DNA from: Gemmatimonas sp.
Lineage (GTDB): Bacteria > Gemmatimonadota > Gemmatimonadetes > Gemmatimonadales > Gemmatimonadaceae
Reading direction: 5' to 3'
Assembly (NCBI GenBank): GCA_023910675.1
Contig: JAAVWC010000007.1
Coordinates: 88,591-152,590 of the forward strand
Length of the DNA: 64,000 nt
A model generated the notes under the pieces. That model was not told the origin of the DNA, did not search any database, and saw only the letters and a program-made list of their open reading frames with translations. Positions 19,945-28,927 of this stretch are shown here, one piece after another. Positions within the stretch are counted from its first letter, which is position 1, and each line of letters begins with the position of its first letter. The position numbers and the translations under genes are program-made.

Positions 19945-20727
19945 ATGCCGATCCCTCACGAAACCGCTGCGGCCATAGTCGCCGGCGGTGCCGTTGCTCC
20001 CCCCGCGCGTACGCCTGCTGTCGAGGCCGACGGGCTGGTGCGGGCATTCGGGGGGCGGAAAGCGGTGAACGGCGTCTCGCTCACGCTGGGAGAAGGCGAC
20101 TGCCTGGCGCTGTTTGGTCCCAACGGGGCCGGCAAGACCACGTTGCTGCGCCTGCTGGGCGGGCTGCTCAAGCCCACCAAGGGTACGACGCGGCTGCACG
20201 GGGTAACGCTCCCGGGGCCGGCCGATACGCGGCGGCTGGTGGGGCTCATTTCGCACCACTCCATGCTGTACCCCGCCATGACGGTGCGCGAGAATGTGCG
20301 CTTTGCCGCCGAGTGCCAGGGGGTCATCGAGGCCGATGCGGCCACGACGCAGGTGCTCACGCGGCTGAGGGTGCTGGACCGTGAACGTCAGCCCGTGCGC
20401 TTTTTGAGTCGTGGGTTGCAGCAGCGCGTGTCCATTGCGCGCGCGCTGGTACATGCGCCGCGGCTGGTGCTGCTCGACGAGCCGTATACGGGGCTCGACG
20501 AAGTGGGAGCGCTGGCGTTTACCGAGGCGTTGCGCGACCTCAAGGCGGGGGGCGCGACGCTGGTGCTGGTGACGCACAACCTCGTGGAGGGCATCGCGTT
20601 GGCCACGCGCGCGGTGATCATGCGCAACGGATCGTTCGTGTACGACGAGGCGACGCCGGCGGGCGGCTTCGACTTGCCGGCCTTTCAGGCGCTGTACCGC
20701 ACGCTCGTGCACGAGGGCATCGCGTGA
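19945..20727 (+). CDS. ccmA: Cytochrome c biogenesis ABC exporter ATP-binding protein CcmA
   Basis: The cytoplasmic ATPase of the CcmABCD complex, which releases holo-CcmE (haem chaperone) during cytochrome c maturation. 260 residues, longer than typical CcmA because of an N-terminal extension of about 30 residues. Walker A is [18 protein letters not shown] (about residues 55-72). The signature is the degenerate [16 protein letters not shown] characteristic of CcmA rather than LSGGQ. Walker B is [13 protein letters not shown], and the switch His lies in [11 protein letters not shown]. The stop overlaps ccmB by 4 bp. It is the first gene of a long plus-strand run to ppa. No ccmE, ccmF or ccmH is present in the window. 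Confidence 0.92.
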   Translation: MPIPHETAAAIVAGGAVAPPARTPAVEADGLVRAFGGRKAVNGVSLTLGEGDCLALFGPNGAGKTTLLRLLGGLLKPTKGTTRLHGVTLPGPADTRRLVGLISHHSMLYPAMTVRENVRFAAECQGVIEADAATTQVLTRLRVLDRERQPVRFLSRGLQQRVSIARALVHAPRLVLLDEPYTGLDEVGALAFTEALRDLKAGGATLVLVTHNLVEGIALATRAVIMRNGSFVYDEATPAGGFDLPAFQALYRTLVHEGIA

Positions 20728-21437
20728 GCACGCCCGAGAGCCCCGTGCGGCACCGCGCGCCCGCCTTCTGGGCCGATACGCTGCGTATTGCGCGCAAGGA
20801 TCTGCTCATCGAGTTCCGCACACGCAGCGCGTTCCTGGCCGCGACGGTGTTCGCGGTGCTGGCCGTGGTGATTTTCCGCTTTACGTGGGACCCGACGGCC
20901 ATTCCCGCGTTCGATCTCGCGCCCGGTGTGCTCTGGGTGATTTTCACCTTTTCCGGACTGCTGGGGTTGAACCGGTCGTTCGGGCTCGAGCTCTCCGAGC
21001 GGGCGTACGACGGGTTGCTGGCCAGTCAGGTGAGTCGGGAGGCGATCTTCACGGGAAAGGTTCTGGCCAACCTCGCGTTTGTCTCCGGGGTACAGGCGTT
21101 GACGCTTCCGGCGGTGGCGTTGTTCTTCGATCTTCAGATCGGGAGCGCGTGGGGGGTGCTCATCGGCATCGTCTTCTGCGCGTCGTTGGGGCTGGCGGCG
21201 GTGGGAACGTTGTTCGCTGCGGTGGCCAGTAACACGCGCATGGCGGAGCTGCTGCTCCCCATGATGACGCTCCCGTTTTTTGTGCCGTTGGTCATTCCGG
21301 CGGCACAGACATCGGCGGTGATTCTGCGCGGGCAACCGCTCGCCGATGCGATGCCGTGGTTCAAGTTGTTGCTGGCGTTTGATCTGGTTTTCGTGACGGC
21401 GTGCATTGCCGTCTTTCCGTTCACGATCGAGGAGTAG
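20724..21437 (+). CDS. ccmB: Haem exporter membrane protein CcmB
   Basis: The membrane subunit paired with CcmA. 237 residues from GTG 20724, which overlaps the ccmA stop (GTGA). It has six hydrophobic helices: [84 protein letters not shown], and [19 protein letters not shown]. The cytoplasmic loop after TM2 ([20 protein letters not shown]) is the conserved CcmB coupling region. The stop is 5 bp before the ccmC start. Confidence 0.92.
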   Translation: MSTPESPVRHRAPAFWADTLRIARKDLLIEFRTRSAFLAATVFAVLAVVIFRFTWDPTAIPAFDLAPGVLWVIFTFSGLLGLNRSFGLELSERAYDGLLASQVSREAIFTGKVLANLAFVSGVQALTLPAVALFFDLQIGSAWGVLIGIVFCASLGLAAVGTLFAAVASNTRMAELLLPMMTLPFFVPLVIPAAQTSAVILRGQPLADAMPWFKLLLAFDLVFVTACIAVFPFTIEE

Positions 21438-21442
21438 TGCAC

Positions 21443-22159
21443 ATGGCGTCGGCTACGGCGACCAGTTCCGCCCCGGGAACCCTTCCCGAGGCCAAGGCTA
21501 TCGACGGGTTTCTTGTTCTCTCGCTGCTCGCGGTCCTTGCTGTGTGCATACGCGCGATCTGGTTCACGCCGGTCGACGCCATGCTCGGCGCCGCGCAGAA
21601 GATTTTCTACATGCACGTGCCAGCTGCGATCGTGGGGCTGTATGTATCTTGCGGCCTGCTCGCGATCGCGAGCATTCTGTATTTGTGGATCAAGGACGAA
21701 CGGCTGGACCGCTTGGCCGAATCGAGCGCGGAAATCGGGCTGCTCTTCATGGGGATCGTGCTAGTCACCGGGCCGGTGTGGGCGCGAACCAGCTGGGGGA
21801 CGTGGTGGGTATGGGAAGCGCGCATTACCAGTACGCTCTTCCTCTGGTTGCTCGTGTTGGGCTACCTCGTTCTGCGCGGTGCCGTCGAAAGTCAGGAAAA
21901 TCGCGCGCGCCTGTCGGCGGTGATGGGCTCATTGGCTGCGCTGCTGGTGCCCTTCATTCACCTTACCGTCAAGCTGTTCCGCGGCATGCATCCAGGTCCC
22001 GTGGTGCTCAAGCCGGAGAAGCCGTCGTTGCCACCGGAAATGCTGCTGACATTTCTGCTCGCGAACGTGGCGTATCTGATGCTCTTCTTCGCGCTGCTAC
22101 GTGTCCGCATGCGATGGGCAGCCGTGCGTGACGCGCGCGCCGCCATGGAAGGCGCATGA
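21443..22159 (+). CDS. ccmC: Cytochrome c biogenesis protein CcmC (haem-handling membrane protein)
   Basis: A CcmC/CcsA-family inner-membrane protein that presents haem to CcmE. ATG 21443 is chosen; an upstream GTG at 21401 would overlap ccmB by 37 bp. 238 residues. Conserved features are KIFYMHVPAAIVGLY, with the first haem-ligand His; the tryptophan-rich WWD-type periplasmic motif (PVWARTSWGTWWVWEARITS); and the second His in LVPFIHLTVKLFRG. Six transmembrane helices can be traced. The stop overlaps the next small gene by 4 bp. Confidence 0.92.
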   Translation: MASATATSSAPGTLPEAKAIDGFLVLSLLAVLAVCIRAIWFTPVDAMLGAAQKIFYMHVPAAIVGLYVSCGLLAIASILYLWIKDERLDRLAESSAEIGLLFMGIVLVTGPVWARTSWGTWWVWEARITSTLFLWLLVLGYLVLRGAVESQENRARLSAVMGSLAALLVPFIHLTVKLFRGMHPGPVVLKPEKPSLPPEMLLTFLLANVAYLMLFFALLRVRMRWAAVRDARAAMEGA

Positions 22160-22338
22160 TGGACGCTGCCGTGCTGCTCCTCGCTGCAGCTCAGGACACA
22201 GTGGCCTACGTCGCCAAGACGAGCGGCCCGCCGGCTACGGAGATCTACATGTGGGCCGGGTACCTCATCACCATCGGCTCATTGGCCGCGTACGTCGTGC
22301 TCATGGTGCGACGCGTGTCGCAGAGCAAGCGGTCGTAA
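22156..22338 (+). CDS. ccmD: Small single-helix protein, CcmD-like
   Basis: 60 residues from ATG 22156, overlapping the ccmC stop. It has a periplasm-side N-terminal part followed by one transmembrane helix (MWAGYLITIGSLAAYVVLMV, residues 32-51) and a short basic cytoplasmic tail (RRVSQSKRS). This matches the size, topology and position of CcmD, the small subunit that stabilises CcmABC and CcmE release. Sequence similarity within CcmD is weak, so the name rests on context and topology. Confidence 0.75.
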   Translation: MMDAAVLLLAAAQDTVAYVAKTSGPPATEIYMWAGYLITIGSLAAYVVLMVRRVSQSKRS

Positions 22339-22346
22339 CGTCGGCA

Positions 22347-23138
22347 GTGCCCGCACCAACACCCGCCCCACTCCCGCAGCTGCTCGCCGGTATCCGCATT
22401 GCGGTGACGCGCGCCGGCGAACGCGGGGCGCCGCTCGCCGACGCGCTCAGGCGCGTGGGGGCGATGGTGCACGAAATTCCGCTCACGCGCATCGAGACAC
22501 TCGACCCGGCGCCGCTCTATGCCGCGGTCACGTCGCTCGCGCAGTACGACTGGGTGCTGCTCACCAGCGTGAATGCCGTCGAGCACATGGCGCGTGCGGT
22601 GACAGCCCTCGGCGCCGACGACGTGATGGCCACGCGCCGTCTGGCCGTGGTGGGCGCCGCCACGGCGCAGGCCTGCGACGCCCACGGTTGGCGCACGCCC
22701 ACGGTGCAACCGGAAAAGATGCAGGCTGAAGGCATGGTCGATCTCATGGCGGAACGCTCCGACGTGGACGGCGCCCGCATGCTGTACCCAGCCGCCGCAG
22801 GGGCGCGCGATGTGCTCCCCGACGGACTGCGAACCTTGGGCGCCGTGGTGGACATGGTGCCGGTGTACCGCAGTGCGCCAGATCCTGATGGTCAAGCCAA
22901 AATCCGCGCCTTGGCCAAGGCCGGGGAAATCGACCTCGTCACCGTCGCCGCTCCCAGCGCCGTCGATTCGCTACTCGACGCGCTGCCCGCGGAGCATGCG
23001 AGCCGACTGCCGGTGGCCGCCATTGGCCCGGTAACCGCGCGGGCCGCCAAGGTGGCCGGCTTTCCGGTAAAGCTGGAGAGCAACGCCGCGACCATGGAGG
23101 GGTGGGTGCGGGCGATCGTGGCCGCCTACCGCCCATGA
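22347..23138 (+). CDS. hemD: Uroporphyrinogen-III synthase
   Basis: It closes hydroxymethylbilane to uroporphyrinogen III with inversion of ring D. 263 residues from GTG 22347, nine bases after the CcmD-like stop. The longer open frame upstream overlaps ccmC out of frame and is rejected. Features are GIRIAVTRAGERGAPLADAL at the N-terminus, DWVLLTSVNAVEHMARAV, the domain linker with RLAVVGAATAQACDAHGW, the second-domain VDLVTVAAPSAVDSLLDAL-type segment (about 190-210) and PVAAIGPVTARAAKVAGF. HemD is poorly conserved, but the pattern and its place before hemC make the call firm. Confidence 0.9.
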   Translation: MPAPTPAPLPQLLAGIRIAVTRAGERGAPLADALRRVGAMVHEIPLTRIETLDPAPLYAAVTSLAQYDWVLLTSVNAVEHMARAVTALGADDVMATRRLAVVGAATAQACDAHGWRTPTVQPEKMQAEGMVDLMAERSDVDGARMLYPAAAGARDVLPDGLRTLGAVVDMVPVYRSAPDPDGQAKIRALAKAGEIDLVTVAAPSAVDSLLDALPAEHASRLPVAAIGPVTARAAKVAGFPVKLESNAATMEGWVRAIVAAYRP

Positions 23139-23164
23139 CGCGCCCCATCGCTTAGCTTACCGGC

Positions 23165-24127
23165 ATGACCGCTCCCCTTCGCATCGGAACCCGTAGCTCT
23201 GAACTGGCCCTCTTTCAGGCCCGCCAGGTCGCGTCACTGCTCGCGGCGCACGGCGTCGAGTCGGAGCTCGTGACTTACACCACCATCGGCGACCGCATTC
23301 TCGACAAGCCGCTGTCGGCCATTGGCGAGAAAGGCTTGTTCACCGCCGAACTCGAAGCCGACTTGCTCACCGGCAAGACCGACTGCGCGGTGCACTCGCT
23401 CAAGGACTTGCCCACGGCCGATCCAGCCGGGCTCTTTCTCGTGGCGCTGCTCGAACGTGAAGACCCGCGCGATGCCTTCGTCACGCGACCGGGGATCACC
23501 GCCACGAAGCTCGAGGAGCTGCCGGAAGGCGCGAAGGTGGGCACGAGCTCGCTCCGCCGCCGTGCGCAGCTGCGCGCGCTGCGTCCCGACCTCGAGGTGT
23601 GCGAACTCCGCGGCAACGTGGGCACCCGACTCCGCAAGATCGACGAAGGACAGGTCGATGCCGCGCTGCTCGCCGCCGCTGGCCTCCGTCGTCTGGGGTT
23701 GGGCCATCGCATCGTGAGCCTGCTCAACGCTCCCGATTGGCTCGGCGCACCGGGGCAGGGGTGCATTGCCGTGCAGGCGCGTGTGAATGACGACGCGATG
23801 GTACAGGTGCTGCAGAAGCTCGATCACGCGGCCACGCGGTTGTCGGTCACGGCGGAACGGTCGCTGCTCGCGAGTCTCGAAGGCGGTTGTCAGGTGCCCA
23901 TTGGCGCGGCCACGCTCGATGAGCCCAAGTACGGGCTCATGCTGCACGCGATCATTGCGAGCGTCGACGGTGAGACGGCGGTGCGCGGCGGGTTGCCCAT
24001 CGACTTGAACGACCCGGCCGCCAGTGGCCGCGAGCTTGCGCGTCAGCTGCATGCCTCGGGTGGCGCCGCCATTCTCGAAGAGCTGCGCGCGAATACGCCC
24101 AACGTGCTCAAGGACGCGGCCAAGTGA
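23165..24127 (+). CDS. hemC: Porphobilinogen deaminase (hydroxymethylbilane synthase)
   Basis: It joins four porphobilinogen units into hydroxymethylbilane in the cytoplasm. 320 residues. Visible motifs are [20 protein letters not shown] at the N-terminus, [23 protein letters not shown] and [29 protein letters not shown] has Cys242, which carries the dipyrromethane cofactor. The catalytic Asp is in the [10 protein letters not shown] region. ATG 23165 follows a TAGCTT hexamer by six bases with no Shine-Dalgarno, a possible internal leaderless start. It overlaps hemB by 4 bp. Confidence 0.97.
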   Translation: MTAPLRIGTRSSELALFQARQVASLLAAHGVESELVTYTTIGDRILDKPLSAIGEKGLFTAELEADLLTGKTDCAVHSLKDLPTADPAGLFLVALLEREDPRDAFVTRPGITATKLEELPEGAKVGTSSLRRRAQLRALRPDLEVCELRGNVGTRLRKIDEGQVDAALLAAAGLRRLGLGHRIVSLLNAPDWLGAPGQGCIAVQARVNDDAMVQVLQKLDHAATRLSVTAERSLLASLEGGCQVPIGAATLDEPKYGLMLHAIIASVDGETAVRGGLPIDLNDPAASGRELARQLHASGGAAILEELRANTPNVLKDAAK

Positions 24128-25110
24128 GTGCCGTCGACAAAACCGTTCGCTTGCGCCGTCTGCGCCGCACCGATGCGTTGCGTCGCGTCGTGCGTGAAAC
24201 GCGACTCGACAGTGCGCAGTTCTTGTGGCCGCTCTTCGTGCGTTCGGGGCAGGGCATTCGCACGCCCATTGGCTCCATGCCGGGTGTCTTCCAAACGAGC
24301 GTCGACGAACTGCTCAAGGATGCGCAGCGCGCCGTTGATGCACGCATTGGCGGCATCTTGCTGTTCGGTATTCCCGACGACAAAGACGCGACGGGCTCGT
24401 CGGCGTGGGATCCGGATGGTCCCGTGGCCGAAGCGGTGCGCGCGGTCAAGCGCGAGTATCCGCAGCTTCTGGTCGTGACCGACGTGTGCATGTGTGAGTA
24501 CACCGATCACGGCCACTGCGGCCTGCTCACGCCCGAGGGCGACGTGGACAACGATGCCACGCTCGATCTGCTCGCGCGCGAAGCGGTGGCCCACGCCGAG
24601 GCGGGGGCCGATATCATCGCGCCGAGCGACATGATGGATCATCGCATTGGCCATCTGCGGGCGGCGCTCGATGCAGCGGGCTATGCGCACATTCCCATCA
24701 TGAGCTACGCGGCCAAATACGCGTCGGCGTTCTACGGGCCGTTCCGTGAGGCGGCCGAAAGCACGCCGTCGTTCGGCGACCGTCGCAGCTACCAGATGGA
24801 CCCGGCCAATGCGCGTGAGGCGCTGCGCGAGGTCCGTCAGGATGTGCAGGAAGGTGCCGATATTCTCATGGTCAAGCCGGCGGGCACGTATCTCGATATC
24901 ATCGCGGCCGTCAAGCAGGACACCGGACTTCCGCTCGCGGCGTATCAGGTGAGCGGCGAGTACTCGATGATCAAGGCGGCCGCCGAACGCGGATGGATCG
25001 ATGGCGAACGCGCGATGATGGAATCGCTCGTGGCCATCGCGCGGGCCGGCGCCGACTTGATAATCACCTATTTCGCCCTCGAAGCGTCCGCCGTCCTGGC
25101 GCGTCGCTGA
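24124..25110 (+). CDS. hemB: Delta-aminolevulinic acid dehydratase (porphobilinogen synthase)
   Basis: It condenses two 5-aminolevulinate molecules to porphobilinogen. 328 residues from GTG 24124, overlapping the hemC stop. The zinc site is intact, with [17 protein letters not shown] having Cys122, Cys124 and Cys132, so this is a zinc-type enzyme. The two active-site lysines lie in [16 protein letters not shown] (about residue 199) and [13 protein letters not shown] (about residue 252). [18 protein letters not shown] and [13 protein letters not shown] are also typical. No hemA or hemL is in the window. Confidence 0.97.
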   Translation: MSAVDKTVRLRRLRRTDALRRVVRETRLDSAQFLWPLFVRSGQGIRTPIGSMPGVFQTSVDELLKDAQRAVDARIGGILLFGIPDDKDATGSSAWDPDGPVAEAVRAVKREYPQLLVVTDVCMCEYTDHGHCGLLTPEGDVDNDATLDLLAREAVAHAEAGADIIAPSDMMDHRIGHLRAALDAAGYAHIPIMSYAAKYASAFYGPFREAAESTPSFGDRRSYQMDPANAREALREVRQDVQEGADILMVKPAGTYLDIIAAVKQDTGLPLAAYQVSGEYSMIKAAAERGWIDGERAMMESLVAIARAGADLIITYFALEASAVLARR

Positions 25111-25130
25111 TTTCTTCTGGAGTAGACTGG

Positions 25131-25670
25131 ATGCTGCACAACCCTTGGCACGACATCGCCCCCGGCGTCAATCCGCCGGAGCAGGTCACGGCCATCATCG
25201 AAATTCCGTCGGGTTCGCGCAACAAGTACGAGCTCGACAAGGACACGGGGCACTTCAAGCTCGATCGCGTGCTGTACAGCGCCGTGCACTATCCGGGCGA
25301 CTACGGCTTCATTCCGCGCACGCTGCACGAAGACGGCGATCCGCTCGACGTGCTGGTCAAGATCAACGAGCCGACGTTCCCCGGCTGTCAGATCAACGCG
25401 CGCCCGATTGGCGTGCTCATGATGCTCGACAAGGGTGAGCCGGACGACAAGATCCTCGCGGTGCCCGCGGACGATCCGTACTACTCGGACGTGTTCGACA
25501 TTGCCGACTTGTCGCCGCACTACCTCAAGGAAGTGGAGCACTTCTTCCAGATCTATAAGGATCTCGAGGGCAAGCGCATGGAGATCATGGGGTGGCGCAA
25601 GAGCCAGGAAGCGATGGAGATCGTGCGCGAGTCGATCGTGCGCTACGCCGACAAGTACGGCACTCGCTGA
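25131..25670 (+). CDS. ppa: Inorganic pyrophosphatase, family I
   Basis: It hydrolyses pyrophosphate to phosphate in the cytoplasm, pulling biosynthetic reactions forward. ATG 25131 has a TGGAGTAG ribosome-binding site seven bases upstream. 179 residues, the normal bacterial length. Family I motifs are IEIPSGSRNKYELDKDTG, RVLYSAVHYPGDYGFIPRTL, the catalytic EDGDPLDVLVKI with its three acidic residues, and the metal/substrate-binding KILAVPADDP. It is 20 bp after hemB and probably last in the ccm-hem operon. It is followed by palindrome D. Confidence 0.97.
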   Translation: MLHNPWHDIAPGVNPPEQVTAIIEIPSGSRNKYELDKDTGHFKLDRVLYSAVHYPGDYGFIPRTLHEDGDPLDVLVKINEPTFPGCQINARPIGVLMMLDKGEPDDKILAVPADDPYYSDVFDIADLSPHYLKEVEHFFQIYKDLEGKRMEIMGWRKSQEAMEIVRESIVRYADKYGTR

Positions 25671-25687
25671 CCTCGGCCGTAGCCGAA

Positions 25688-25784
25688 GCGCCCCCCCCCC
25701 CCAAAGGGGTCAGAGTCAAAAAGGGGTCAGAGTCGAAAACGACTCTGACCCCTTTTTGACTCTGACCCCTTTGGGGGGGGGCGC
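25688..25784. repeat. Perfect-arm palindrome D with GGGGTCAGAGTC units
   Basis: Arms of about 45 bp (25688-25735 and 25740-25784) are separated by AAAA. They are nearly perfect reverse complements, differing only in the length of the C/G homopolymer run (12 C's against 9 G's). Each arm holds two tandem copies of an AAAGGGGTCAGAGTC-type unit. It lies exactly between convergent ppa and the ketosynthase gene. A hairpin terminator role is likely. The unit resembles REP-type palindromes seen in other bacterial genomes (from memory, not checked). Confidence 0.85.
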
Positions 25785-25798
25785 GTACCGGAACGCGG

Positions 25799-27058
25799 TC
25801 AGTGCCGACGAAAGACCAGCGCTGAGTTGATTCCGCCAAAGCCGAACGAGTTCGACACCACTACGCGCGGCTGCACCTCGCGACCGGTGCCGGGAACGAA
25901 GTCGAGGTCGCACTCCAGGTCGGGCGTTTGCAGCCCTACCGTAGGCGGAATCCAGCCGCGCTGAATGGCAAGCGCGCAGATGGCGGCTTCGAAGGCGCCG
26001 CTCGCGCCGAGGGCGTGGCCGTAGTAACCCTTGGTGCTGGAGATGGGGATACGATAGGCGTGATCGCCGAAGACGCGCTTGATGGCGACCGTTTCGGTGG
26101 GGTCGTTGAGCGGCGTGCTGCTCCCGTGCGCGTTGATGTACTCCACGTCGGTGGGCGCCACGTTCGCGTCGGCAAGCGCCATCTGGACACAGCGCGCGGC
26201 TTGTGCCCCACCGGGGAGCGGCGCGGTCATGTGGTGCGCGTCGTTGGTCGTACCGTACCCACTCAGCTCGGCGTAGATGCGCGCCCCGCGCGCCTCGGCG
26301 TGCTCCCACGATTCGAGCAGCAACACCGCCGCCCCTTCGCCCATGACGAAGCCGTCGCGATCGGCATCGAACGGGCGCGACGCATTGGTGGGGTCGTCGT
26401 TGCGCGTACTCATGGCGCGAATGAGGGCGAACGCGCCGAAGCAGAGTGTCGCCAGCGGCGCTTCAGATCCGCCGGCGAGCATGACGTCGGCGTAGCCATC
26501 GCGGATTTGCCGGAACGCTTCGCCTATGGCCATCGAGCCCGACGCGCAGCTCATGGCGTTGGTGCTGTTGGGGCCACTCACGCCGAATTCGATGGCGATG
26601 TTGCAGCTGGCCGACCCGCCGAAGACGGCGAGTGCCAACGTCGCGTCGACGGCGCGCAGGCCATGCTGCGCAAACTTCGCTGCTTGTTCTTCGGCGTAGC
26701 CCACACCGCCCAGCGCAGTGCCCATCATGGCGCCCATACGTTCGCGATTGGTGCGGTCGAGATCGAGCGCGCCATCCTGCAGTGCCAGTATGGAACTCAC
26801 CACCGCGAACTGGCTGAAGCGGTCGAGGCGCTTCACCCGCTTGGGGTCGATCCAGTCGGTAGGATCGAAGCCGTCTACCTGCGCCGCGCACCGCGACCGG
26901 TAAATACTCGAATCGAAACGGGTGGCCGCGCCAACGGCCGACTTCTCCGCGCGTAATCCGTTCCACAACGCGTCGACACCGGTGCCGATTGGCGTAACAC
27001 AGCCGATGCCGGTAATGGCGACACGACGACGCGTATGCGTGTTCGTCGGCGCGCTCAT
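25799..27058 (-). CDS. Beta-ketoacyl-ACP synthase (KAS II family)
   Basis: A decarboxylating condensing enzyme acting on acyl-ACP and malonyl-ACP. 419 residues. The catalytic triad is present: Cys171 in [13 protein letters not shown], His311 in [12 protein letters not shown] and His348 in [12 protein letters not shown]. Lys343 and the C-terminal [14 protein letters not shown] loop are also present. Its context is not fatty-acid synthesis: the same strand carries an SRPBCC cyclase-like gene (4-bp overlap), a methyltransferase, a flavin reductase and an FAD oxidoreductase upstream. No acyl carrier protein, malonyl transferase or chain-length partner is nearby. It may be a pathway-specific ketosynthase rather than housekeeping FabF. 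Confidence 0.88.
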   Translation of the reverse strand: MSAPTNTHTRRRVAITGIGCVTPIGTGVDALWNGLRAEKSAVGAATRFDSSIYRSRCAAQVDGFDPTDWIDPKRVKRLDRFSQFAVVSSILALQDGALDLDRTNRERMGAMMGTALGGVGYAEEQAAKFAQHGLRAVDATLALAVFGGSASCNIAIEFGVSGPNSTNAMSCASGSMAIGEAFRQIRDGYADVMLAGGSEAPLATLCFGAFALIRAMSTRNDDPTNASRPFDADRDGFVMGEGAAVLLLESWEHAEARGARIYAELSGYGTTNDAHHMTAPLPGGAQAARCVQMALADANVAPTDVEYINAHGSSTPLNDPTETVAIKRVFGDHAYRIPISSTKGYYGHALGASGAFEAAICALAIQRGWIPPTVGLQTPDLECDLDFVPGTGREVQPRVVVSNSFGFGGINSALVFRRH

Positions 27059-27603
27059 GCGGCACCTCGCGTCACGCTACCGGCGGGCGATCGCTCGGCG
27101 GCCTTCGCCAGCCCCGCGAGCGTGCGCGACGCGATGCCGTGCACGAACACGGGCGCAATGATCTGCGTCGCAGCGAAGTCGCTGATGAGTGGCCACCCCG
27201 GTCCATTCCACACGTGCACGATGCGCGTGAGTGTGCCCCCGGACACCTCAGTGAAACTCCACTCCACATCCATGTGCGTGGTCACCCCACCGATGTGGCG
27301 AAAGCGCACCCACGGGACGTCGCGGTTCACGGCCATTTCCGAGAGCCACCAAGTGGGCCAGTTGAACAATCCGAAGGGACGATTGGCGGCCATCTCCACG
27401 ATGCCGCCGCCGTCACGGCGCTGTTCGCGAAACCGCACATAGCGATAGTGCGTGAGGTATGCCGGCCAGTGCTCCACCGCCGCCGCGATGTCGAAGATGC
27501 GCTGCACCGGCGCGCGGACGAGCAATTCATCCACCGTCGTCACGAGGCGACCGGTGGGTGGCGGACCAAGGTCAAAGGGAGCAGCAGTCGACATCACAGG
27601 CAT
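27055..27603 (-). CDS. SRPBCC-family protein (polyketide cyclase/dehydrase-like)
   Basis: A ligand-binding helix-grip fold. Starts at 27603 ([13 protein letters not shown]) or 27594 (ATG) are both plausible; longer versions overlap the methyltransferase gene and read as low-complexity shadow. About 182 residues. Fold features are [20 protein letters not shown] at the start, [16 protein letters not shown], the antiparallel sheet with [19 protein letters not shown] and [11 protein letters not shown], and the long C-terminal helix ([18 protein letters not shown]). Family members act as aromatic cyclases or lipid-binding proteins. The link with a ketosynthase favours an aromatase/cyclase-like role (inference). 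The stop overlaps the ketosynthase start. Confidence 0.75.
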   Translation of the reverse strand: MPVMSTAAPFDLGPPPTGRLVTTVDELLVRAPVQRIFDIAAAVEHWPAYLTHYRYVRFREQRRDGGGIVEMAANRPFGLFNWPTWWLSEMAVNRDVPWVRFRHIGGVTTHMDVEWSFTEVSGGTLTRIVHVWNGPGWPLISDFAATQIIAPVFVHGIASRTLAGLAKAAERSPAGSVTRGAA

Positions 27604-27662
27604 GAGTGCAGACGGGAAGCGGGAGGACGACAATGCAACAGGCGTAACGCGCGCAACCAGCG

Positions 27663-28370
27663 CTACGCCCCACGATAGCGCGGCGACCAGACGGCCGTAA
27701 TGCGAAAACCCAAACGGTGCTTGACGCCGGCGGGACACCCGGTGGCGCCCTCGATGAGGCCGCGCAGTTCCGGCTTGGTGTACCCGCGAAGCACTGAGAG
27801 CATCCCATCATGGCGGCTGACGGGATGAAAGCCCAGCAGAAACGATGACGACCAGAGTCCGGCGACGGCGAGCCAACTCCGACGCAAATCGCCCACCACG
27901 ACCCCCATGCGGGCGACGCGGGTGCACTCCTGCAGCAGGTGCGACGCTTCGGCGTCTTCGAAGTGATGCAGGACCTGCGAGATGGTGATGATGTCGATGC
28001 TGTTGTCGGCGAATGGCAGGCGCATGGCATCGGCTGCCAGTGCATTCGTGCAGCGCGTGGCGGCCGCGGCTGCCAGCATGGGCGCACGCTCGAGGCCGAT
28101 GGTGCGCATGACGAGCCCGCGGCGGCCTGCCATCCGCGCGGCGGCCGCCGGGATATCGCCCAACCCCGTCCCGATGTCGAGCAACGTGACGGGCTCCTGC
28201 CCACCGGGATACAGGCGCAGCAGCGTCGCCACCTCGTGCACCACCGCGCGCTTGCCGCCGAAGAACCGATTGGCCAGCGCGATGTCACGAAGCGAGCGCA
28301 ACGACAACGCGGCGTCCGCGCTGGGATCATCGAGGATCTCGCTACCGCGGCGCCGCGCTGGAGTGAACAT
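27663..28370 (-). CDS. Class I SAM-dependent methyltransferase
   Basis: 235 residues from ATG 28370. Motif I is TLLDIGTGLGDIPAAAARMA (about residue 64-83). It is followed by IGLERAPMLAAAA (motif II region), ADAMRLPFADNSIDIITISQ (motifs II-III) and LHHFEDAEASHLLQECTRVA, a pattern typical of UbiE/Methyltransf_11-type enzymes. The substrate is unknown and the cluster context suggests a pathway product. Upstream extensions are Arg-rich shadow. TATACT lies six bases before the ATG on the minus strand. Confidence 0.85.
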   Translation of the reverse strand: MFTPARRRGSEILDDPSADAALSLRSLRDIALANRFFGGKRAVVHEVATLLRLYPGGQEPVTLLDIGTGLGDIPAAAARMAGRRGLVMRTIGLERAPMLAAAAATRCTNALAADAMRLPFADNSIDIITISQVLHHFEDAEASHLLQECTRVARMGVVVGDLRRSWLAVAGLWSSSFLLGFHPVSRHDGMLSVLRGYTKPELRGLIEGATGCPAGVKHRLGFRITAVWSPRYRGA

Positions 28371-28376
28371 GGAGGG

Positions 28377-28382
28377 AGTATA
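28377..28382 (-). promoter_or_regulatory. Candidate -10 box upstream of the methyltransferase gene
   Basis: TATACT on the minus strand ends six bases before ATG 28370. There is no purine-rich ribosome-binding site, so this may be an internal leaderless promoter of the cluster. A convincing -35 box was not found. Confidence 0.35.
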
Positions 28383-28396
28383 CCCGCCGGTACGCC

Positions 28397-28870
28397 TTAA
28401 CGTTCGAGCACGGCGTACCCGCCGCGATAATACAGCAGTGGTTTCCCCTCGAACGCTGCGGCGTCGACCACTTCGCCGACCACGATCACGTGGTCGCCCG
28501 CCGGATGCCGCGCCACGATGCGGCATTGCATGGAGGCGAGTACGTCGTCGAGCACCGGATCGCCGAGCTTGCCGTCGTGATAGCCTACGCCCGCAAACCG
28601 GTCATCCACCTTGCCGGCAAAGCGTCGCGAGACGGCCTCCTGCGTGGCGCTCAACACGTTCACCACGAACGAGTCCTTCGCCGCCAGCACCGGCGCCATG
28701 GTGGCATCGTTGCCCACGCACACCAGGACCAGCGGCGGGTCGAGACTGAGCGAAGAAAACGCACTCACGGTCATGCCGTGCGGTGTACCGTTGTCATCGG
28801 TGGTAGTGATGACGGTAATGCCGGAAGCAAAACGTCCAAGGACTGCACGAAACAGATCAGCGTCTATCAT
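28397..28870 (-). CDS. Flavin reductase family protein (FMN-binding split barrel)
   Basis: Supplies reduced flavin to a two-component monooxygenase, or reduces flavin with NAD(P)H. 158 residues. Features are FRAVLGRFASGITVITTTDD, the conserved GMTVSAFSSLSLDPPLVLVC segment (flavin-binding), FVVNVLSATQEAVSRRFAG, and the C-terminal GDHVIVVGEVVDAAAFEGKP with LLYYRGGYAVL. The ATG at 28870 is preferred to the adjacent TTG. Its place between an FAD-dependent oxidoreductase and a methyltransferase on one strand suggests it serves that pathway, but the oxidoreductase is not of the two-component type, so the partner is uncertain. Confidence 0.85.
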   Translation of the reverse strand: MIDADLFRAVLGRFASGITVITTTDDNGTPHGMTVSAFSSLSLDPPLVLVCVGNDATMAPVLAAKDSFVVNVLSATQEAVSRRFAGKVDDRFAGVGYHDGKLGDPVLDDVLASMQCRIVARHPAGDHVIVVGEVVDAAAFEGKPLLYYRGGYAVLER

Positions 28871-28927
28871 CAACAGAAGTTCGACAATGGTTGGGAGGAG
28901 GCAACACGCTCCAGCACTTCCGAGCGG

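Noticed and set aside
19810..20712. N-terminal extension of acs to 955 residues
   Set aside because: The extra part runs antisense through ccmA, is low-complexity and is not needed; ATG 19809 gives the normal Acs length and N-terminus.
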